Shown here: positions 45,380 through 54,826 of the stretch, in pieces
How the letters are laid out: each line of letters starts with the position of its first letter
How positions within the stretch are numbered: position 1 is the first letter of the stretch
Source: an uncultured Verrucomicrobiae bacterium
GTDB taxonomy: Bacteria > Verrucomicrobiota > Verrucomicrobiia > Limisphaerales > AAA164-E04
Assembly (NCBI GenBank): GCA_951813855.1
Contig: OX638380.1
Coordinates: 186,001-250,000 of the forward strand
DNA length: 64,000 nt
Direction: 5' to 3'
Notes under the pieces: generated by a model
Databases searched by the model: none
Told to the model about the DNA's origin: nothing
The model's input: the letters and a program-made list of their open reading frames with translations, nothing else
Translations under genes and position numbers: made by a program

Positions 45380-46738
45380 TCAGGGCGTCGAAGCCATCGG
45401 AACGGCCAGTTGATCGGTAACCGGATCGATATCGTTGCGATGCCGCTCCATGGCGCCGAGTAATCGCTGCACGATATCGGGATGCCTCTGAGCGACATTG
45501 TACGCTTCCGAAATATCCTTTTCCACGTGATATAATTCGGGAGCGTCCAATTCGACGACCCGTCCGTAGTTGACCGGCTGCCGTTGTTTGACGTGCAATT
45601 TCCAAGGGCCTTCCCGATAAGCGTGCAACTCCGCCCTGGTCCAGTAGGCCATGTCGGTCCTCGGACTCTCTCCGTTTCCGAACAGAGCCGGGCTCAAATC
45701 GAGAGAATCCATCTTGCGGTCCGTGGGCATTTTGGTGCCGGTGATTTGAGCCACCGTCGCCATCACGTCCAAGGTAGAACCCATTTCCGAAACGACGCTA
45801 TTCGCCTTGATCATGCCGGGCCAACGAAAAATGGTAGGAACCCTTTGTCCCCCTTCGAACGCAGTTCCTTTCCCTGCTCGCAACGGTCCCGCCGTTCCCC
45901 CATGCGTATGAAAAGCCAACCAGGGGCCGTTGTCCGAACTGAACACTACCAGCGTTCTTTCGGTCAAATCCAATTCCTCTAACGTGTCCATAACCTGTCC
46001 GACGCTCCAATCGATTTCCTCGATCACGTCTCCGTAGAGACCGCGGGTGCTTCGTCCCCGGAACGGTTCGGAAACGAACAACGGGATATGGGGCATGGAA
46101 TGGGCCAGATAGACGAAGAACGGACGATCCCGATTCTCCTTGATGAACTCCAGGGCTTTTTCCGTGTAACGGCGGGTGATCGTCCGCTGGTCGGCAGGTT
46201 TTTCGACGATAATTTCGTCTCGCATCAACGGCACGTCGTAGTGGCTGGAAGACGGAAAATAATCGGGATCCTTCCGGGCTTCGCTCCCGTAACTGGGCGA
46301 GCCTTTGACGAAATCCATGTCGTTGGAATAAGGAATTCCGTAATAGGTGTCGAATCCCTGGGCGGTCGGCAAAAACTGCGGCAGATGCCCGAGATGCCAT
46401 TTCCCGAAGCAACCGGTGGCATACCGTTTCTGCTTCAGCATCTCTGCCAGCGTCACTTCGCCGTCGGGAAGACCGCCTCCGGAATTGGGAAACAAGACCA
46501 CTCGCCGGGCGGAAGTCATTCCGTTGCGAATCGGATAGCGCCCGGTCAACAGGGCGGCTCGGCTCGGAGTGCATACGGGGGCGGCGACATAAAACTGAGT
46601 CCACCGCTGACCTTCGTCGGCCATCCGGTCCAGATGGGGCGTATTGATGACCGGATTACCGAACCTGCCCAGATCTCCCCATCCCAAATCATCACAAAAG
46701 ATGATGACGACGTTCACGAGTATCGATAGCTGCTGCAT
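45380..46738 (-). CDS. Arylsulfatase family protein
   Basis: This 452-residue sulfatase has the formylglycine motif C56-T-P-S-R (APVCTPSRAALLTGRYP). N-terminal metal ligands are in VVIIFCDDLGWGDLGRFG, and later motifs include GCFGKWHLGH, DRPFFVYLAHSMPHIPL and FSSDNGPWLAFHTHGGT. It needs a maturation enzyme not present in the window. Met at 46738 is chosen because the sulfatase fold starts a few residues later; neither this nor a Met ten codons upstream gives a signal peptide, unusual for the family. It lies in the carbohydrate-processing region. Confidence 0.92.
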   Translation of the reverse strand: MQQLSILVNVVIIFCDDLGWGDLGRFGNPVINTPHLDRMADEGQRWTQFYVAAPVCTPSRAALLTGRYPIRNGMTSARRVVLFPNSGGGLPDGEVTLAEMLKQKRYATGCFGKWHLGHLPQFLPTAQGFDTYYGIPYSNDMDFVKGSPSYGSEARKDPDYFPSSSHYDVPLMRDEIIVEKPADQRTITRRYTEKALEFIKENRDRPFFVYLAHSMPHIPLFVSEPFRGRSTRGLYGDVIEEIDWSVGQVMDTLEELDLTERTLVVFSSDNGPWLAFHTHGGTAGPLRAGKGTAFEGGQRVPTIFRWPGMIKANSVVSEMGSTLDVMATVAQITGTKMPTDRKMDSLDLSPALFGNGESPRTDMAYWTRAELHAYREGPWKLHVKQRQPVNYGRVVELDAPELYHVEKDISEAYNVAQRHPDIVQRLLGAMERHRNDIDPVTDQLAVPMASTP

Positions 46739-47329
46739 GGTCGGATCACGATAGCAAGTTCGACGCAAAAACCAACGCGAAATCGGGATGGGAGAGAAAT
46801 CGTCGGATCCAATTCTCGGTTACCCTACCCTGAGTTCAGTGTGATTTGCCGGATTCTGTTCGGGAGCGGACGAGAGGAACGGAAGCACGATAATCTCCTA
46901 AGCAACCGAATAAATCGCTCGACTAGAGGCGACGATTCCGCAATCGTCACGCAGCGTTTGATCCGGCATATCCGGGGAAAAGCGAACCGAAAAGAGATCA
47001 ACACTCCCCCTAGTTCATTCGAAAAACTGGACATCAAATTGAAGATCGCCTAATTTCGCCGGGATTGAACCGGCATCACGAACTTATGGAATCACCCTTG
47101 TCCCAAATTGATCAATCTGGTACATAGGCGATTTACAATTGAGGACAGATCACGCTGATAACCAATCAACCACGACCACGAAGCCAGAACGATGGACCAA
47201 TTCGGCCACAACCAGATCGTATCCTTCCTCCGTAGTGCGAAAACCAACCTCGAGTCGCGTTCGGAATTTAACCCCGGACGGTTGAATTCTTTCGGTAGTC
47301 GCTGAAAATAGTGAATCCCCGCGACAGCG
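46739..47329. other. Intergenic between sulfatase and hsdR stub
   Basis: This 590-nt stretch has no gene. Complementary ATCGCCTA (47045-47052) and TAGGCGAT (47125-47132) flank a T-arm-like GCCGGTTCAATCCCGGC on the minus strand (47058-47074), but it does not fold as a tRNA. Confidence 0.45.
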
Positions 47330-47596
47330 ATGACTAAAACTGAAAGTGATCTTGAAGAGTCTCTTGTCACTAAGCTACTGGAACTCAAATACGAACATCG
47401 TCGCGAAATTCGTGATCGAGCAACGCTTGAAACGAACTTCAGGAAAAAGTTCGAAGCTTTGAATCGTGTCAATTTATCCGACAACGAGTTCAAGCGACTC
47501 CTCGATCAGATCGTAACACCCGACGTGTACAAGGCCGCACGCTCCTTACGGAACCGAGAAACTTTCATCCGAGACGACGGCACACCGCTTAACTAG
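47330..47596 (+). pseudogene. HsdR N-terminal stub, cut by insertion sequence
   Basis: This is an 88-residue open frame beginning MTKTESDLEESLVTKLLELK, with RDRATLETNFRKKFEALNRV and IVTPDVYKAARSLRNRETF. This is the N-terminus of type I restriction R subunits of a subfamily unlike the intact hsdR at 17400-20624. The frame ends RDDGTPLN followed by the TAG that is itself the first three bases of the ISNCY-like inverted end, so the insertion made the stop. The remaining ~900 codons are absent from the window. Confidence 0.85.
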
Positions 47597-49388
47597 TGTC
47601 TGGTCCAAAAGGGACAATTTTCAATAAATCCTGCATTTCAAGCGGTTTTTTTGTAACATTTTGTTCGATTTATTTGTCTAACATTCGAGTCGGAACTTTG
47701 ATTTTTACCTGAAAAATGGACTTTCAGCGTCCTTGAGACCAATCGTCAGCGTCTTTGAGACTAATCTTCGATTTCTAACATGAGAATCTTCAGAACCACT
47801 CAACCCGCATTTCAACCAGTACCCTTCGAGGAAATTAAGTTCGACCCCACGCAACGTGATGGCGTCGTTCGAATCTTGATTGGGCTACAGAGTGTTTATG
47901 GTAACGAATCATTATGGCTCCAGATACAGCAGCTGCTGGAAAATCATTTTCAACAGTTCGGCGACCAAGGATTCGGTCGTCCAGGCATGAGTGCTTGGAC
48001 GATTCTAGTTCTGGCTCTCATCAAACACAGTTTAAGATGCAATTACGATCTTTTGCTAACCCTCGCTAATTATCATAAGCAGTTGCGATTTGTCTTAGGC
48101 CATGGTGATTTCGAACCGGGGGGAGAATATAAACGAACCACCGTGATTCAAAACGTCAATCTCTTGACTCCCGAATTGATTGAGGAAATCAACTTGCTGA
48201 TCGTCAAGCATGGTCAGCAGGTTGCGGGGCATCAAGAAGGAGACCAACTCAAAACGCGTTGCGATTCGTTCGTGGTGGAAACGGATGTCCATTATCCCAC
48301 CGATCTCAATTTGCTCTATGATTGCATTCGAACTCTGATTCGTGAATGCAAAAAACGGAACCTGAAGGGGTGGAGGCAAAGTCACCATTGGCTGAAGAAG
48401 ATTCGGAAATTGTTTTTTTCCGTTCGCACCGCTCAGCTGGCGAACCGCCGTCTCGACCAGGTCCAGGCTTATCTGAAGGCCTGCGACCAAATCCTGGAGC
48501 GAGCCAGTGCGTCGTGGGATCGGCTGAGGGAGAAAAAGAAGATCAAGGCGAAAAAACACCAGCAAATCCAAGGTTTTTTGAAATTCGGTCGTCTCTTGTC
48601 GCGTCAAGCGGATCGGCGAATTCTACAAGGAGAAACCATTCCGGCGGACGAAAAGATCTATTCCGTATTCGAACCTCATACGCGGTGGATCCAGAAAGGA
48701 AAGGCAGGCAAACCGGTAGAACTCGGGGTGCCCGTTTGCATCGTGGAAGATCAACACCAATTTGTTTTGACTTATCGGGTCATGTGGCAAGAAGAGGATG
48801 TGCACGTGGCCATCCCGATCCTCGAGGAGACCAAAAAACTATTTCCAGACTTGTTCAGTTGCAGTTTCGACAAAGGGTTTCATAATCCACCTAATCAGGA
48901 GAAACTCCGGGAGATGGTTCCAGAAGTAACCTTGCCCAAAAAAGGGAAACTTACCAAAAAGGAGCAAGAACGCGAGACTACCGAGGCTTTCAAAATCGCC
49001 CGGAAGCAACATCCCGCTGTCGAATCAGCCATCAACCATTTGGAACACCGAGGCCTCAATCGAGTCTACTCCTACGGCTCAGACGGATTCAAACGCACCG
49101 TAGCTCTAGCCGTTCTCTGTGCCAATTGTTGTCGCCTTGGCAGCCTCGTTCGAAACAAGGAGCTGCAGCGTCTCTCCAAGCCATTGGTTCGTCCGAAAGC
49201 GGCTTAACTAAATCGCCAAATCAATGTCAAGAATGGGAGAGGTGCGTCTTGAATTCTGTAAAAGATCAAAAAAAAATCGTTTTAAGATAAATATGTCGAT
49301 TTAACCACTTATTTCGATCTAATTTGAAATTATTTTTTTAGTTTTTAAAGAAATCAACTATGGATTTTGACTTTTGGACTAGACACTA
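47594..49388 (+). mobile_element. ISNCY-like insertion sequence, complete
   Basis: This element of about 1795 bp has inverted ends TAGTGTCTGGTCCAAAA (left) and, reverse-complemented at the right, TAGTGTCTAGTCCAAAA. It carries one transposase. The flanking dinucleotide AC occurs at both edges (47592-47593 and 49389-49390) and may be the target duplication. It lies in an hsdR gene whose continuation is missing, so a rearrangement followed. Confidence 0.85.
47780..49207 (+). CDS. DDE transposase (ISNCY-like family)
   Basis: This 475-residue, apparently intact transposase has an N-terminal helical domain (to about 110, GRPGMSAWTILVLALIKHSL). Likely catalytic residues are Asp in VVETDVHYPTDLN, Asp in FSCSFDKGFHNP and Glu in HPAVESAINHLEHRGLNR, followed by DGFKRTVALAVLCANCCRLG. 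A long coiled-coil insertion lies between the first two. No frameshift is seen, so the element could be active. A truncated copy of its first 105 codons lies just downstream at 49579. Confidence 0.85.
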   Translation: MRIFRTTQPAFQPVPFEEIKFDPTQRDGVVRILIGLQSVYGNESLWLQIQQLLENHFQQFGDQGFGRPGMSAWTILVLALIKHSLRCNYDLLLTLANYHKQLRFVLGHGDFEPGGEYKRTTVIQNVNLLTPELIEEINLLIVKHGQQVAGHQEGDQLKTRCDSFVVETDVHYPTDLNLLYDCIRTLIRECKKRNLKGWRQSHHWLKKIRKLFFSVRTAQLANRRLDQVQAYLKACDQILERASASWDRLREKKKIKAKKHQQIQGFLKFGRLLSRQADRRILQGETIPADEKIYSVFEPHTRWIQKGKAGKPVELGVPVCIVEDQHQFVLTYRVMWQEEDVHVAIPILEETKKLFPDLFSCSFDKGFHNPPNQEKLREMVPEVTLPKKGKLTKKEQERETTEAFKIARKQHPAVESAINHLEHRGLNRVYSYGSDGFKRTVALAVLCANCCRLGSLVRNKELQRLSKPLVRPKAA

Positions 49389-49390
49389 AC

Positions 49391-49893
49391 TAGTGTCTGG
49401 TCCAAAAGGGACGATTTTTCAATAAATCCTGCATTTTAAGCGGTTTTTTTTGTAACATTTTGTTCGATTTATTTGTCTAACATTCGAGTCGGAACTTTGA
49501 TTTTTACCTGAAAAATGGACTTTCAGCGTCTTTGAGACCAATCGTCAGCATCTTTGAGACTGATCTTCGATTTCTAACATGAGAATCTTCAGAACCACTC
49601 AACCCGCATTTCAACCCGTACCCTTCGAGGAAATTAAGTTCGACCCCACGCAACGTGATGGCGTCGTTCGAATCTTGATTGGGCTACAGAGTGTTTATGG
49701 TAACGAATCATTATGGCTCCAGATACAGCAACTGCTGGAAAATCATTTTCAACAGTTCGGCGACCAAGGATTCGGTCGTCCAGGCATGAGTGCTTGGACG
49801 ATTCTAGTTCTGGCTCTCATCAAACACAGTTTAAGATGCAATTACGATCTTTTGCTAACCCTTGCTAATTATCATAAGCAGTTGCGATTTGTC
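49391..49893 (+). mobile_element. ISNCY-like element, truncated second copy
   Basis: This is the left ~500 nt of the same element in the same orientation, only 2 nt after the end of the complete copy. It is nearly identical to 47594-48096, and its transposase frame begins at 49579. It ends exactly at the inverted end of IS66 copy 1; the other side of that IS66 does not continue the element, so the rest was deleted. Confidence 0.88.
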
Positions 49894-49905
49894 GTAATTG
49901 ATTAG
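49579..49905 (+). pseudogene. ISNCY-like transposase, first ~105 codons
   Basis: This is identical in protein to the first ~105 residues of the transposase at 47780-49207, up to YHKQLRFV, then read-through of a few codons into the IS66 end and a stop. The near-identity says the duplication is recent. Confidence 0.9.
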
Positions 49906-50208
49906 CGGGTTTGAACGCCATTTTGAACTAAACGATCTGACGAAAAGGATGCATTCCCATGATCAAGGATTTCATATTTCGCTTTTGTCAGGAGATGAGT
50001 GATCTCATTCCATCCGACGTCCTTGGTTGATCGTCTTGCGGCTTCAGATCAAATATCCTCGACCAACAACGTTGGCTTTCGAGTGGCATTCGATTGCCGT
50101 TCCAGCAAAATTACGGGAATAATCCCAAGCTCCATGATTTCGGAAAACCAATGCTGAAAGCACGATAAGACCCGAGCCGGTATCAACCGAGGGTGATCGA
50201 ACTGAGAA

Positions 50209-51767
50209 CTAAAGCGCTGACGCCAACGTCTCCAAAACCGACTCCTTTTTCAGGCGAGAGGTAGCCGTGACGCTAGTGATGGCCGCCCGACTCTGAGCCC
50301 CTCTCTGATTTTTCGAGCACTGGGAAACCTTCCGAGCCTTGACGCCCGGTCGCAGAGCCCGTTCGGCTCGATTGTTGGTCGGTTCAAGCTTCGGATGGTC
50401 CAGAAATCGAAGCAACTGGCCCTTTTGATTCTGGAGCCACAAGCTATTCAGCATCTTTTGATTATCCGGATCACTCAAGGATCGTGGTCTCAGATGATGA
50501 TCGAGCTTTTGTTTCAAGTCGATCACTGCCGTCTGAAATTCCCTCGCGGTCCCATGGCCTGCGAGATTCAACTCCCTCAATTCCATGGCTTGTCGAAAGA
50601 CATCTTTCGTATAATTGGCGAACCACTTCCCTTTGCCAGCTTTCCGGTCGGCCAAATCGGTCAAATTTCGTTGCCGGTGAGCCAGGCATCTTTGCTGGGG
50701 CACGGAATCAAAGCTCTGATGTTGGTAACTCGTAAAACCGTCAACGACCACGATTCCCCGAAACGAAGGATCGATCACTTGGGCCACCTCGGCCGCACGA
50801 TGATGCCGTTCAATTTGATAATAAATCGCCTTCTCGTTGCAAAACGTCATCAAAAAATGGGGGGTTCCCCCGACTTTCCAACCGGTATCGTCCGTGTGAA
50901 TGATATCCGCTTGAGCCAGTTCCGCCTTGATTTCCTGAGCCAGTTCGCCAAGTTTCCCTTGCTCCGCCGCCTTCAGAGCCTTCTGGGTGATCGCACTTTG
51001 GGTCACGGGGATCTGGAGATAATCGTTGAGCACCTTCTCCGCCTGGCGTAATGACATTCCCGAATCGTAATGCAAGGCCAAGGCCAAAGCATAGACTCGG
51101 GAGCCAATCCGATGAGCCGTCGCTCCAAACTGATCCTTCGCTAATTCAGGATGCGTGCCCGGACCTTGTGTCCGCATCCCGTGCACTCCGCGACCTCAAT
51201 CGAAAAGTATTTGATCACTCGGCCAATGAGTCGGGGCAGATCAATCGTCGTCGCGGTTTCCGAGGCTTGTCGCTCAAGTTTCGCCCCGCACTTCGGACAG
51301 GCCTCGGTATCCAGGGAAGCCTGAAACTCTTGGATTTCATCAGGTTCTCGGGGCTCCGGCGCTGGTTTATGGCGAAACTTTCCTTGCCCCGGTTTGCGAC
51401 CGGGCTTTTGGGGGTTTTCTTTGCGTTTGCCCTTGGAAAAAGGGGTAGCCGAACGATGGTTTTCTCTCTCCGACGATTCCAGTTGTTGCCGCAAATCCTG
51501 GTTTTCTTGTTTCAATTGGTCGGCAATCTCGAAATCTGCCGAGAGCGATGCGGGATCAGTTTGGCAACCACAGGAGCCGATCTGTTGTTGCAAATCTCGG
51601 ATCAATTGCCGCAATTTCCGAATAACGTTCCGTAATTTCTGATTCTGTTGCTGCAGTTTCTGATTTTCCGCTTCCAGCGTCTCCACGCGCTGCATCGCAA
51701 GCTCAAGAGCCTTAACCAATTCCGCTGGATCCGCTTCGTGCAGTCGATGAGGATCAATCCCCGGCAT
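50209..51767 (-). pseudogene. IS66 TnpC transposase, copy 1, one frameshift
   Basis: The N-terminal part (51767 to about 51150) has a leucine-zipper-like coiled coil (ETLEAENQKLQQQNQKLRN), then the KPGRKPGQGKFRH and zinc-finger (CPKCGAKL, ECTGCGHKV) segments. The frame breaks at about 51160, where this copy has one base fewer than copy 2 (GGTCCGGGCACG against GGTCTGGGGCACG). The C-terminal part (to 50209) has the DDE core: HTDDTGWKVGGTPHF, VVVDGFTSYQH and TNNRAERALRPGVKARK. Apart from the one-base loss it is complete. Confidence 0.9.
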
Positions 51768-51774
51768 GTTGCCT

Positions 51775-51802
51775 ATTATAGCCTCATTAAAAAAAAAGTC
51801 AA
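51775..51802 (-). promoter_or_regulatory. tnpC promoter, IS66 copy 1 (leaderless arrangement)
   Basis: On the minus strand TTGACT (51802-51797) and TATAAT (51780-51775) are separated by 16 nt. The ATG begins 7 nt after the -10 box, so the transcript would start at or within a base or two of the ATG and have no leader. In copy 2 the T-run between the boxes is shorter, making the spacer 14 nt, which should weaken it. Confidence 0.65.
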
Positions 51803-51856
51803 GTCGAACCTCGAAATTCCTTGAAAAAACCCCATTTTTACCCGCTAATCAATTAC

Positions 51857-52159
51857 GGATCAGGTATCTAGGCAGTTACAAATATTTTTCATTTTTCGGA
51901 TTAATAAATTCCTGATCAATTATGACATTACTTTTGCAAAGATTGATCGCAAGCCAATTTGCACGATTCTGCCCAGTATTCAACGAGTTTGGGGTTTTCG
52001 GGCAGACACTATTTAACATATTTATAAATAAATTTCATGCAATTACTATCTGGCCTGACTTTAGTGGGAATTGCTGTGAAAACTGCCTTCCGGGGATTTA
52101 CGAAAGTCCCAAGGACCGCCGGTCATGGGATTGTTGAGGGGTTGTTGTTTCCCGGATTA
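51857..52159. other. Intergenic, AT-rich
   Basis: About 300 nt between IS66 copy 1 and the diverged repeat. No gene, RNA or terminator is recognised. Confidence 0.45.
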
Positions 52160-52590
52160 CATTGGTGAGAATTGGTCGTTTTGACCCACTATTTCTTAGA
52201 TCGTGTTGGGTCGTTATCTGGGTGTTTCAGATCTTCGAAGACGCGATTCAAGGAACTTTTTTCCAAGCAGTTTGATTTTAAGAAGCGATGATGTCTTTGG
52301 TCTGACGTTGTCATGTCGGCGATGCGCAGTAGAAGTCACCAGAGTCGAAATTACCCGCACCATGGTGCGATCCAACGGTAGCCTATTCCGAATGATGACC
52401 GCCCGTTCCCGGAAAACGGTCGTTGGCTTCCGGTTGCCCGTTTCCACCGTTGGAACCCATACCAATCATTGCCGCTTCAACTCGGTTATCGACTACCGGA
52501 TTACTAACCAAGTCTTACTCCTGTTGCAGCCAAAAATAATCCGGGACATTTGGCTTAAATGAATTTGAATTACAACATAACGGATCATTG
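52160..52590. repeat. Diverged dispersed repeat, copy 2
   Basis: This matches 16165-16760 in the same orientation but is shorter. Shared segments include GAGAATTGGTCGTTT, AAGGAACTTTTTTCCAAG, GTTGTCATGTCGGC, CGGTTATCGACTACCG and GCAGCCAAAAATAATCCGGG. No coding frame. It is probably the remains of an insertion sequence or a non-autonomous derivative. Confidence 0.6.
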
Positions 52591-52665
52591 GTCCGAAGCG
52601 ATGATAAATCAGTAATTGATTAGCGGGTTAAAATGGGGTTTTTTCAAGGAATTTCGAGGTTCGAC

Positions 52666-52691
52666 TTGACTTTTTTAAATGAGGCTATAAT
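52666..52691 (+). promoter_or_regulatory. tnpC promoter, IS66 copy 2, shortened spacer
   Basis: TTGACT (52666-52671) and TATAAT (52686-52691) are 14 nt apart; the T-run in the spacer is three bases shorter than in copy 1. The ATG follows the -10 box by 7 nt. It is probably weak or dead. Confidence 0.5.
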
Positions 52692-52959
52692 AGGCAACAT
52701 GCCGGGGATTGATCCTCATCGACTGCACGAAGCGGATCCAGCGGAATTGGTTAAGGCTCTTGAGCTTGCGATGCATCGCGTGGAGACGCTGGAAGCGGAA
52801 ACTCAGAAATTGCAGCAACAGAATCAGAAATTCCGGAACGTTAATCGGAAATTGCGGCAATTGATCCGAGATTTGCAACAACAGATCGGCTCCTGTGGTT
52901 GCCAAACTGATCCCGCATCGCTCTCGGCAGATTTCGAGATTGCCGACCAATTGAAACAA

Positions 52960-52968
52960 GAAAACCAG
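52960..52968 (+). repeat. Target duplication, left copy
   Basis: GAAAACCAG lies at the left edge of the IS256-like element and is repeated at 56138-56146 on the right edge. In the uninterrupted IS66 copy 1 this sequence occurs once. It marks the insertion as a genuine transposition event. Confidence 0.88.
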
Positions 52969-52984
52969 ATTGAGTCCCAAGTAG

Positions 52985-53479
52985 TGGTGTAACTAACCCT
53001 TCGGAAGAGCAGCTTGGTTCGGGCTTCTCGGCAGAAGCTGGATCACCACGATTACCACCCCGACTCGTGTCGGGATTTCGGGGCATGATGTCGAAATCTG
53101 GACCAGGGACAAGACTTTTTTTCGGTGGACCGAAATATGTTTTGCGGGGGTCACGCATGACGACCTGCGGCCGTAGCACTCGTTTCCTGGGATGAGTCAA
53201 GCAAGGGACTCGGAAGAGATCAGGAGAGCTATTCCGGGGCTCGTCGCCTACGATCTGGCGGGACAAACCAATTCCGGATCGCATCATGCCCGAGAGGAGA
53301 CACTTCGGTGCGTGGCGGTGGTCAATTCCGCCACGCGTCCCTTGACGCTACTTGAAAAAAACTACTTGGAAAAAAAAGCACCTGGAAACACGCCTCCCAA
53401 GGAAAGGAATCCGAGAGTGCGGGGCCATCTCGGCGACCTTCCGATTGACGAGGGCTAACCCTCCGCCTGTGGCGGACGA
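52985..53479 (-). repeat. Non-coding tail of the IS256-like element
   Basis: This ~500-nt block downstream of the second transposase is alignable, though diverged, with 28320-28825 in the other orientation. It includes a paired motif of the form CCAAGTAGTTTTTTTCAAGTAG (minus strand, near 53350-53375), also seen at 16270-16300, 28415-28450 and 52258-52285. Its role is unknown; no frame is conserved between copies. Confidence 0.65.
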
Positions 53480-54711
53480 TCAAGCGCCGGCGACGATTGG
53501 TCGGATCGCTCCGGGATCCAAGTAGTGTTTCTCGTTCTGCCACTGGCGGTTTTGCTGCAGGAGCAGAGTGCCCACGAGGCGAAGGATCGAGTTGACGTCA
53601 GGAAAGACGCCTACGGTATCCGTGCGCCGTTTGATTTCCCGGTTAAGTCGTTCGATTGGATTGGTGCTGTGAAGTTGGTTCTGCCAGGCGAGGGGAAACT
53701 GCTGATACGCCAAGACCTCGTTTTGGGCTTGGATCATCATTTCCGAGATTTGGGGATATTGAGCTGCCAATTGATCGGCCACCTGTAGCCAACGACACGG
53801 GGATTCGCTCGGTTGATTCGCCTCGGAGGGGGGGGATTCGCCGGGATTCCGGACGGTTCCCGAGCGGTTTCGGGCTCGTCCGTTCGGAACGCGGATCGGA
53901 TCAGTTCGGCGACTCGGGCTTGATCGCTCCGGGGGACATGCGCCAGCAAATTCCGCATGAAATGCACGCGGCAACGTTGTCGCCGCGAAGGCATCACCGC
54001 CGCGATCGCGGCCTTGAGGCCTTCGTGTTCGTCGGAGATGATCAGCCGGACTGGTTTCAAACCTCGGTGCTGCAATGATCGGAGGAACTCGGACCAGCTT
54101 TTCTGGGATTCGCTGGAAACGACCTCCAACCCCAACACCTCGCGGCGTCCTTCCGAATCGACTCCCAGAGCGATCAAGACGGCGACTGACCGGACGTGTC
54201 CGTCGAGGCGGACTTTCAAATAGGTGGCGTCGAGCCAGAGAAACCTCCAGTCGCCCTCGATCGGGCGTTGGCGAAACTCTTGAACCCGTTGATCGAGTTC
54301 CCGGCAGATTCGGGACACTTGGCTGCGAGAGAGGTTCGTCGTGCCCAGCGCTTCGGCGAGTCGCTTCATGCTTCGAGTGGAAACGCCCGGCACCCAAGCC
54401 TCCCGAACGACGCCGAGCAAGGTCTCTTCGACGAGACGGCGCCGGGTCAGGAACTGGGGAAAATAGCTGCCTTTCCGGAGCTTGGGAATCAGCAATTCGA
54501 GGTAGCCGACGCAGGTTTGCCAGCCCCGTTTCCGATAGCCGTTGCGTTGATTGGATCGTTGGGAACGGCGCTGATGAGGCCGGGCGCCGATGAGAGTGGC
54601 CACTTCCTCTTCCATGATCCAATTCAACGTGCAACTCATCAGTTCCCGAAGGAAATTGCACGTCGGCAGCTTGACTTGGGTTAGCCAAGCCGATAGGGTG
54701 TCGGTCGTCAT
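53480..54711 (-). pseudogene. IS256-type transposase A, frameshift in a C8 run
   Basis: This is a Mutator/IS256 transposase of about 410 codons. It starts MTTDTLSAWLTQ and shows RNGYRKRGWQTCVG, the catalytic Asp in FLWLDATYLKVRLDG, LIISDEHEGLKAAI, CRVHFMRNLLAHVPRS and, in the second frame, the Glu region HSTNPIERLNREIKRRTDTV. The two frames meet at an uninterrupted run of eight C (53828-53835, G on the plus strand); the degenerate copy at 27960 has a mixed sequence one base longer there. Everything else is intact, so the break could be a recent slip, a sequencing error or a slippery recoding site. Confidence 0.85.
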
Positions 54712-54826
54712 CTCGGGGTGGTTTCGGAGATTTTGGTTTTCTGACTAAGCGCCGAGACTCTGATCGCGCTCCGGGATGACGGCAAGTCGAATCTGAGAGC
54801 GATTACCGGTTTCGCCGACGGTCGGG
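54712..54826. other. Spacer between the two IS256-type transposases
   Basis: These 115 nt separate the stop of transposase B from the start of transposase A. No inverted-end sequence (GTGTCCCA...AGTGGTGTA type) is present, so the two genes are not simply two adjoining complete elements. Confidence 0.6.

Larger units (their letters stand above)
49894..51856 (-). mobile_element. IS66-family element, copy 1
   Basis: This 1963-bp element has perfect 17-bp inverted ends GTAATTGATTAGCGGGT at 49894-49910 and its complement at 51840-51856. It carries only a tnpC-type gene (no tnpA or tnpB), like the ISBst12 subgroup of IS66. No matching 8-bp flanks are seen (left flank from the ISNCY-like element, right flank unrelated), consistent with a deletion at one side. 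Confidence 0.88.

Noticed and set aside
47045..47132. tRNA-like structure on the minus strand (8-bp outer stem, T-arm-like GCCGGTTCAATCCCGGC)
   Set aside because: Five unpaired bases separate the T-arm from the outer stem, there is no anticodon arm or D-arm, and no discriminator-CCA. It may be a chance B-box-like sequence.
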